Shown here in pieces: positions 17,671 through 26,600 of a DNA stretch of 64,000 bases. The notes beneath the pieces were generated by a model, which worked only from the letters and a program-made list of their open reading frames with translations, did not search any database and was not told the origin of the DNA. Made by a program: the position numbers and the translations under genes. Origin of the DNA: Fibrobacteria bacterium (lineage in GTDB: Bacteria; Fibrobacterota; Fibrobacteria; UBA11236); the NCBI GenBank assembly GCA_025360005.1, contig JANYDA010000042.1, forward strand, positions 62,001 to 126,000. The letters run 5' to 3'. Each line of letters starts with the position of its first letter. Within the stretch, counting starts at the first letter, position 1.

Positions 17671-20600
17671 ATGTTAAACTTTTCCTTCAACCGCAAACCT
17701 TCCCATCTCAGCGGCCTGCTGGGTTTCGGCGCGAAAATTTCCGCCGCGCTCGGCTTGGTGCTCGCGCTTGCGGGCGCGGGTTTCGCCGAAGGTCCCAAGA
17801 CTGCGGAAGAATGGTTCAAGCGCGCCAATGAAGTGTACCAGGAAGGCGCGGTGGACGAAGCCATCGGTTCCCTCCAGGAAGCGATCAAGCTAAAGCCCAA
17901 TTATGTGGAAGCCCTGGCCTTGCTGGGCGCGGCCTATGTGGAGTCCGGCGAGTTCGCCAAAGCGGTGGAGCCCTATAAGGCGGCCGTGCAACTGAAGCCC
18001 AACGATTATTCCGTGCTGCTGGGCTACTCCAATGCCCTCGAAGGCGCGGGCAAGCAGGAAGACGAGCTCCCGGTGCTCAAGTCCCTGTTCAATATGAATA
18101 AGAATGATATGGTGACGGGGATCAAATACCTCACCTTGATCGAAGCCGCCGGCCGGGAAAAGCATGTCGCCGATTATATCGCCGTGCTTGAAGACCTGCG
18201 TAAACTGCCGAATTTCGATCCCACCTACACCGCCAAATTGGCGCGTGCCTACAATAAGACGGGGGATTTCCCCAAAGCCGCGGGCATTTACCAGGAACTG
18301 GTGCAGAGCAGTCCCGAGTCCGCGGAATACTGGTCCGGACTGGCCAATGCCCAAGCCAAGATCGATCCTACGGGCGCGCGCGAATCTTATAAGAAGGCCA
18401 TCCTCTACACCCAGCAGGCCGGCGAGAAAGCCAAACTGGAAAAAGCCATGAACGCCTTGGGCAAAGCTCCCGCGCCGGCTCCGGCAGCGACTCCTGCGGC
18501 CCCAGTTGCCGCAGCCGCCGCCCCGGCACCGGCCGCCCCTTCTGCCCCCGTCGCGCCACCCGTAGCGCCCGTGGTACCCCCGGCCCCCGCTGCTCCTTCC
18601 GGTCCCTCCGCAGCCGACAAAGCCAAGGCGCTGGCAGATGCGAAAGCCCAAGCGGATGCGGATGCCAAAGCGGCCGCCAAGGCCAAAGCGGATGCGGTTG
18701 CGCAAGCCGCCGCCGAAAAGAAAGCCGCCGCGGAAGCCAAAACGAAAGCGGATGCCGATGCCAAGGCTCAAGCGGAAGCGGAGAAGAAAGCCGTCGCCGA
18801 CGCTAAGGCCCAAGCGCATGCGGACAGTGCGGCTCAGGTCCAGGCGGACAAGAAAGCCAAGCTGGATGCGGCCGCGGTAGCGGCGGCGGAAAAGAAGGCC
18901 GCCGGTGAAGCCAAGGTGAAAGCGGATGCCGATGCCAAAGCGCAGGCGGTGGCTCAAGCCGCGGCCGACAAGCAGGCCCGGGACGATGCCGCCCGCCTGG
19001 CCCGCGAAGAAGCCTCCCGGAAAGCCAAGGAACACGCGGACAGCGCGGCCCAAGCCATTGCGGCCAAGAAGGCCGCCGATCTGGCCGCCGCCGCGGACGC
19101 CAAGTCCAGGGCTGAGGTGGAGCGGCAAGCGCGCGAAGAGGCCCAGAAGCTGGCCCGCGAGGAAGCGGCCCGCAAAGCCAAGGAACATACGGACAGCATA
19201 GCCCAAGCCCTGGCGGAGAAGAAGGCCGCCGCCCTGGCGAAGGCGGAAGCCAAGGCCAAGGCCAAAGCGGACAGCACCGCGCAGGCCCAAGCCGACAAGC
19301 AAGCCCGATTGGAAGCCGTCCGCCTGGCCAAGGAAGAAGCCGCGCAAAAAGCCAAGGAGCACGCCGATAGCGTAGCAGCCGTGGTGGCCGCCAAGAAGGC
19401 CGCCGATCTGGCCGCCGCCGCGGATGCCAAAGCCCGCGCCGAAGTGGAGCGCAAGGCGAAGGAAGATGCGCTCAAGCTCGCCAAAGAAGACGCCGCCCGC
19501 CGCGCCAAGGAACGCGCGGACAGCGTAGCCCAAGTCCAGGCCGAGAAGAAAGCCGCCGCGCAAGCGGAAGCCCAAGCCAAAGCGGAAGCCTTGAAGCTGG
19601 CGAAGGAAGATGCCGCCCGGCGCGCCAAGGAACGGGCCGACAGCCTGGCCCAGGTGGCGGCGGAGAAAAAGGCGGCCGCGGAAGCGGAAGCCAAGGCCAA
19701 GGCGGAAGCGCAGAAGCTGGCCAAGGAAGAAGCGGACCGCCGCGCCAAGGTGCGCGCGGATAGCTTGGTCCAAGCGGCGGCGGAAAAGAAGGCCGCTTTG
19801 GAAGCCAAGGCCAAAGCGGATGCGGAAGCCCGGGCCGCCGCGCTCGCGGAAGCCGCCGCCCAGAAAAAGGCGAAGGAAGAGGCGTTGCGATTGGCCAAGG
19901 AGGAGGCTGCCCGCCTGGCCAAGGCCCGCGCCGATAGCCTGGCCCAAGTAGCCGCAGAGAAGAAAGCCGCCGCGGAAGCGGAAGCCAAGGCGAAGGCCGA
20001 AGCGGCGCGTTTGGCGAAGGAAGAGGCGGATCGACGCGCCAAAGTGCGTGCGGATAGTCTGGCCCAGGCAGCGGCGGAGAAGAAAGCGGCCGCGGAAGAA
20101 GCGGCCCGCTTGGCCAAGATCGAAATGGAACACCGAGCCAAGGCCCGCGCCGACAGCTTGGTACGGGTTGAAGCGGAACGCAAAGCGAAGGCGGAAGCGG
20201 AACGTTTGGCCCGCGAAGAAGCCGCGCGCCTGGCCAAGGAAGAAGCCGATCGCCGCGCCAAGGCGAAAGCGGACAGCCTGGCCAAGGTGGAGGCCGATCG
20301 CCGCGCCGCCGCCGAAGCGGAAAAGGAATTCCAAGGACAGGTCTCCGCCCTGGTGGCCGAACAACCCGCCAAGATGGATACCGCCGCCGTGCTGGCTAAG
20401 ATCCAGGATCGCAGGGCTACGGCCAAGGTCCCGGATTCGCGGCTCGCGGAGGCCGAAGCCGTCATTCATTTCCACCAATGGAATTTCCGTCCCGCGGTGG
20501 ACAATCTCCGCAAGGTGAAGGTGTTGTCGGCATCCGGCAACCGCATGATGGCGCTGTCCCTGTTCGAGTTGCAGGACTATCCCAATGCGCTCAAATATTT

Positions 20601-23600
20601 CCAGCGCATCCCCAACATCTCCGCCGATCGCGTGGAGTGGGGCAAGTACATCAAGACCCTGCTGGAAAACAAACAGCGCGCCACGGCGGCTACCCAATAC
20701 GAGGCCTACCTGGCCAAGTACCCGGACGCGGACGATGCCTTGGCCTTCCTGGTCGATTATTATCGCCAGCCCCTGCAAAGGGAAAAGCTGGTTCCCAAAC
20801 TGGAAATGCAGCTGGCCAAGAATCCCAAGGACGTGCCCCTCTTGACCGATCTCATCGCCTTAACCGACAAGGCCAGCCCAAAATCGATCGAGTATCGCGA
20901 ACGTTACCTGCAGCAGAATCCCGACGATACCAAGCAATCGATGGCATTGGCCCAGGCCTACGAGGCCAAGAACAACCTGCCCGGAGCCCTGAAGATTTAT
21001 CAGAAGCTGGCCAAGGATGCGCCCGCGGATAAAGCGCTGAACCTCAAGACCGCGGAACTCCTCTACGCGGCGAACCAGAAGGATGAAGCCGTCAAGGCTT
21101 TCGAACAGGCGCATGCGGCCGATCCGGCCGACAAGAAGCTCACCCTTCGCTTGGCGGCCGTCTATGAAGAGATGAAGCTGGGCGACAAGGCCGCAGACAC
21201 TTACGCCGCGGCCCTGGAAGCGGATCCCAAGGACAAAGCGGTGCAGGCGAAACTGTTCCAGCTCTATTCCGTCAAAGCCGACAAGTCCCAGTTGCGCGCC
21301 CTGCTGATGAAAATGGACGATGCCGATCCCACCGCCCATCAGGCCCAATACCAATTGGCAAAGGCTTTCCTGGCGGACGGCGACAAGGACAAAGCCTATG
21401 CCTATCTGACCAAGGCATTGCGCAACCAGCCCGCCAATCCGGAATACCTGGCGCTGCTTCCCTCCGTGGTGCAAAGCGACGATCAGGTAGACGCGCATTT
21501 CCCCGCCCTGCAGAGCGCGGCCATCCAGGCCAACGCCAAGCCGGAACTGCAGGCATTGGTGGCCCGCGGTTATGCCAAACGGAAGAATAACGCCATGGCA
21601 GGCAAGCTTTACGCGGAAGCCTATGCCAAGAACCCCAAGCTTTTGGACGGCCAGCGCGAAGCCGTGGTCGCGACTTACGAAGCCAAGAACCTGGAGCTGT
21701 CCGGTTCCCTGGCCGAGAAATACCTGCTGACGGACGATAAGGATCGCGCCATCCGCGAGATCGAAGTCAACTCCTTCATGGCCACCAACAAGCCGGCGGA
21801 CAAGATGCGCGATGCCATCAAGGGACTTTCAGCCCTGGATCAGGACGCCGCCGTCAAATGGGCCATGCGCCTGGCGCAACTGGATCTGGGCGCCGGCGAC
21901 ACCGCGGCCGCCATCGACCATGCCAGGCAATTCCTGGACAAGAATCCCAAGAACGCGGAAGGCTGGCGTTTCCTGGCGCCGTTGGTAGCCAAGCGTCCGG
22001 GCCAAGAGGATACTTATATCTCCGTTTTGGAGAAGCTGGTGCAATTGGAACCCGCCAATCGCGGCCGTTACGATTTGGAGCTGGGTAACCTGTACGTTTC
22101 CAAAGGCAGTTTTGAAGATGCGGAAAAATCCCTGCTGAGCGCATCCAAAGCCAATCCGGCCAATGCCGCCTTGTGGTTCAAGCTCGCCGAGACCGAAGTC
22201 AAGCTGCGCAAGGATAAGGACGCGGCGGAGAAATACAAGCGCGCCTACTTGCTGGAAAAAACCAACCTGGTCTATGCCCGCGCGTACGCCGGCTCCGTGG
22301 ATAGCAAGGATGAAATCCGCGCGAACCTGCCGCTCTTCCAATTGCTGTCCCAGAACGGGCCCAGCGTGGAGGAACGCAAGAAGCTGGCCCAGGCATATTT
22401 CCTCACCGGCGACTACGCCGATGCGGCCAAGGAATTCGACGCCCAGGTCAAAGCGGATCCCACCTTGGGCACAACCGAACCCATGGTATCGGAGTCCTAC
22501 ATGCGCTCCGGCCAGACCGCCAAGGCGCGCGGACTCTTCGAGGCCCGCCTGGCGTCCGATCCCAACAACCTGCCCATGCTGGAAACCATCGCCAATATCT
22601 ACAAGACGGAAGGCAACCAGGCCGGCTACGTGGCTACAGTCGAGAAGATCGTGAACGTGGATCCCAAGTACAAGGGTTATCAACTGGTGCTGGCCGTGGA
22701 AAAGGAAAAAGCCAAGGACTATAAAGGCGCCTTGGATCAATACGGCCAATGGGTGGCCCGCAATGGCGGGGACCTGGCCGCCGTCAAGGCCATGCATCGC
22801 CTGGCGGATCAGCAGAAGGATACCACCGCGCTGATGGACGCACTGGTGCGCCTGAACCGCGAGAAGAACGTGGACAACGCCTACAAATTCCAGCTCGCGG
22901 AATTGGATTACAAGCGCTCCGCCAACGTGGGCGGCGTGGAACGCCTGGTTAAGACGCATCCGGAGTGGAAACGCGGCAAGGGCATCCTGGTCAAGGAGTA
23001 CATCCGCCAGAACGCCAAGATCAAATTGCTGCCGCTGCAGGGCTTCCTGCTGGCCGAGTCCAAGACCGACAAGGATCTGCTGGAACCGTTGGCGGATCTG
23101 TTTGTCATGCAGAAGAAGACCTTGCAGGCCAACGGCGCTTACCATGATCTGCTGGTAGCCAATCCCAAGGACAAGGACATCTACGCCAAGGTCTACAAGT
23201 ATTCGGCCGCCAACGCATCGCCTTACCTGCCGGACATCCTGCGGATCGGGTATGAATCCTTCCCGGACGATATGGATATCAAGCTGGCCTACGCCGGCAC
23301 CTTGGGGAAAACCGCCAAGGCGCTGGCGGTCTACCAGGAAATCCTGGCCAAGGAAACCGATGTGAAGGTGGTGGCCAAGGCTTTGGACATCGCCCTGGCC
23401 CTGAAACAAACGCAGGCCGCTTCCGGTTTGCTGGACAAATGGATCAATATCGAATCCAAGGATCCCAAGGTGTGGGAACAGGCGCTGGCCGTGCATACGC
23501 AGATGGGCAATAAGCCCCGCATGATCGAGGACTTGGAGCAGTTGGTGCGCTTCTATCCGACGCGCAAGGATTATCCCCTGCAACTGGCGCGCTTGTACGA

Positions 23601-26600
23601 AGACGGTAAACAGCCGGACAAGGCCGCGGACATGTACCAGAAAGCGCTGGCCCTGGATCCCAAGAACAAAAGCGTGCAAGTCAAACTGGTAAGCCTCTAC
23701 ACGGCGCAGAACCGCGGTCCGGAATTGCGCGAGCTGCTCCTCGGCATCGATAAGAACGATCCCACCGCCAACGAGGCGCAGTTCCTGTTGGCCAAATCCT
23801 ACCTGGCCGAGAACGATCGCGATCGCGCCTACGTGTTCGCCAGCAAGGCCCTGCGCAACCAGCCCGCCAATCCGGAATACCTGGCTTTGCTGCCCCAGAC
23901 CGTGGTCAGCGACGAGCAGGTGATGGCAAATTTCCCGGCCCTGGAAAAGTTCGCCTTGCAGCCCAACGCCAAGCCGGAATTGCAGGCCCTGGTGGCGCGC
24001 GGCTATGCCAAGAAGAAGAACAATATCATGGCTGCCAAGCTTTTCTCGGAAGCCTACGCCAAGAGCCCGCATCTCCTGGACGGCAACCGCGACGCGGTGC
24101 TTTCCCTTAACGAAGCCAAGAACTATGACTTGGCGGGAAGACTGGCGGAGACCTATCTGCTCAAGGACGACAAGGATCGCCAGGTCCGGGAAATCCAGGT
24201 CAACGCTTACGCGGCCACCAACAAGCCGCCCGAGAAGATGCGCGCCGCCCTGAACGGATTGGTGGCGGTGGATCCGGACGGCAAGAAATACTCCATGCGC
24301 CTGGCGCAGTTGGATCTGGCCGTCAAGGATACCGTGTCCGCCATCGAGCATGCCCGCGAATGGCTGGCGCGCACGCCCAAGGATGTGGCCGGCTGGCGCT
24401 TCCTGTTGCCGTTGGTGGCCAAACGCCCGGGCCAGGAGGATACCTATATCAACGTGCTGGAGAAACTGGTGCAATTGGAACCGGCCACGCGCGCGCGTTA
24501 CGATCTTGAATTGGGCAACCTGTACTTCGATAAAGGCAGCTACGAGGAAGCGGAAAAATCCCTGGCCAACGCGGTCAAGGGTTCGCCCGCCAGCGCCAAG
24601 CTCTGGTACCGACTGGGAGAGATCCTGATTAAGCTGCGCAAGGACAAGGAAGCCTTCGAGAAATACGGCCGCGCTTACCAACTGGAGCCGACCAACCTCA
24701 CCTACGCCCGTGCCTATTCGCAAAGCGTGGACAGCAAAGCGGAAATCAAGGCCAATCTTCCGCTGTTCAAAACCTTGTCCCAGAACGGACCCAGCGTCCA
24801 AGAGCGCAAAAAGCTGGGAGTGGCGTATTACCTGAACGGCGACTATGCGAATGCCGCCAAAGAGTTCGACTGGCAACTGCAGGGCGATCCCAACCTGGGT
24901 TCCACCGATCCTATGTTCGCGGACGCCTATATGAAGACCGGCCAAACCGCCAAAGCGCGCGGGCTCTACGAAGCCCGCCTGGCCGCCGATCCCAATAACC
25001 TGGTTGTTCTGGAAACCCTGGCCGGTATTTACAAACAGGAAGGCAACCAGAAAGGCTACCTGGCCACCGTCGAGAAGATCGTGAGCGTGGATCCCAAATT
25101 CAAAGGCTACCAGTTGATCCTGGCCGTGGAGAAAGAGAAGGCCAAGGACTACAAGGGCGCATTGGCCCAGTACGGCGATTGGGTCACCCGCAACGTCAAC
25201 GATGAAGTGGCGTTGAAGGCCATGCATCGCCTGGCGGATCAGCAAAAGGACACCGCCAGCCTGATGGATGCGCTGGTCCGCCTCACGCGACAGAAGAATC
25301 CGGACCCCGCCTACTCCTTCCAATTGGCGGAAGTGGATTATGTCCGCTCCGGCAATATCGGCGGCATCGAACGCCTGGTCAAGACGCATCCCACCTATAC
25401 GCGCGGCAAGGTCATACTCATCAAGTCCTATTATAAGAAGGGCGCGCTGGGCAAGATGGTTCCCTTCCTGCCCTTCCTCAGCTTGCAAGCCAAACAGGAC
25501 AAGAGCCTTTCGGAACCGCTGGCGGATCTGTACGCCTCCATGAAGAAACACGTTCCCGCCAACGAAGCCTATTTCGACGCGGTGCGCTTCGACAAGAAGG
25601 ATCGCGATCTGTTCGACAAGGCCTACAAGTACGCCAAGGATCATGATTCACCCTACCGGGCCGCGCTCCTGAAACAAGGCTATGAAGGCTTCCCGGACGA
25701 CGTGGGGCTCAAGTACGACTATGCCATGACCTTGGGCAAGACCCAGAAAGCGTTGGACTTGTTCGCCGAAATCCTGGCCAAGGATCACAACAACCTCCCG
25801 GCCGTGCGCAATGCCGCCGAGATCGCCGTCGCCATCGGCAAGACCGCGGACGCGGGCGAGCATCTGCAGCATTGGGTGACCCTGGAACCGGATCAGCCCA
25901 GGCCCTGGGCCTTGTCGGTGGATTTATATGCGCAAACCAAGAACGACGCCAAGCTGGCGGATGCGCTGGAGCATTTGTCCGGCCTCTCGCCCAAGAACGG
26001 GGACCTGGCTTTCCGAGCCGCCATGGCCAACAAGAAAATCGGGGACAAGGAAAAGACCCTATCCCTATTGACCAAAGCCGTGACCCTCAATCCAATGAAC
26101 CCCAACTACCAGAAGGAGTTCGGCTTGCTGCTGTATTCCACCGGGCAGGTGGCCAAAGCCAAGGCTCCGTTGCTGATCGCCGATCGCACCCTGAAGAACG
26201 ATGAAGCCATCAACTCGGCCCTGTACAATATCTACCTGAACGAGAAGAACAAAGGCCTGGCGCGCGAACGTCTGCGCTTCCTGTTCGCGCTCCGTCCCGC
26301 GGATAAGAATTACGCCTATTCGCTGGCGCGTTTGGAATCCGATCTGAAGAACCCTTCCGAGGCGGTCAAGATCCTGGAGCGCCCCAATCTCAAAGAGGAT
26401 TTGAACGCGGAGATGTCCTTCCTATTGCTGGATGGGTATTTCAAACTGGGCCAGAAGGATCGCGCAGCCAACCTGGGCCCGGTTCTGATCCGGAAATTCC
26501 CGGAGGAGGCCAAGCAATCCCTGCCGCTGGCCATCCTGTTCTACGAAACCAAGAATAAGACCAAGGCCAAGGAAATCCTGGAAGCCTATGTGCGCAGCAC

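Noticed and set aside
18613-20330. Regular repeats that could suggest a CRISPR array
   Set aside because: The repeats are in frame, diverged and coding (AKE helix), without constant repeats or unique spacers.
17890-20778. 962- and 503-codon minus-strand frames across the rod segment
   Set aside because: Created by the repeated AAG/GCC/GCG/GAA codons of the rod; Arg/Gly- and Ala/Ser-rich products without starts or motifs.
21829-25644. 1271-codon minus-strand frame within the TPR gene
   Set aside because: Antisense shadow with a period equal to the duplicated TPR block; no independent gene signals.
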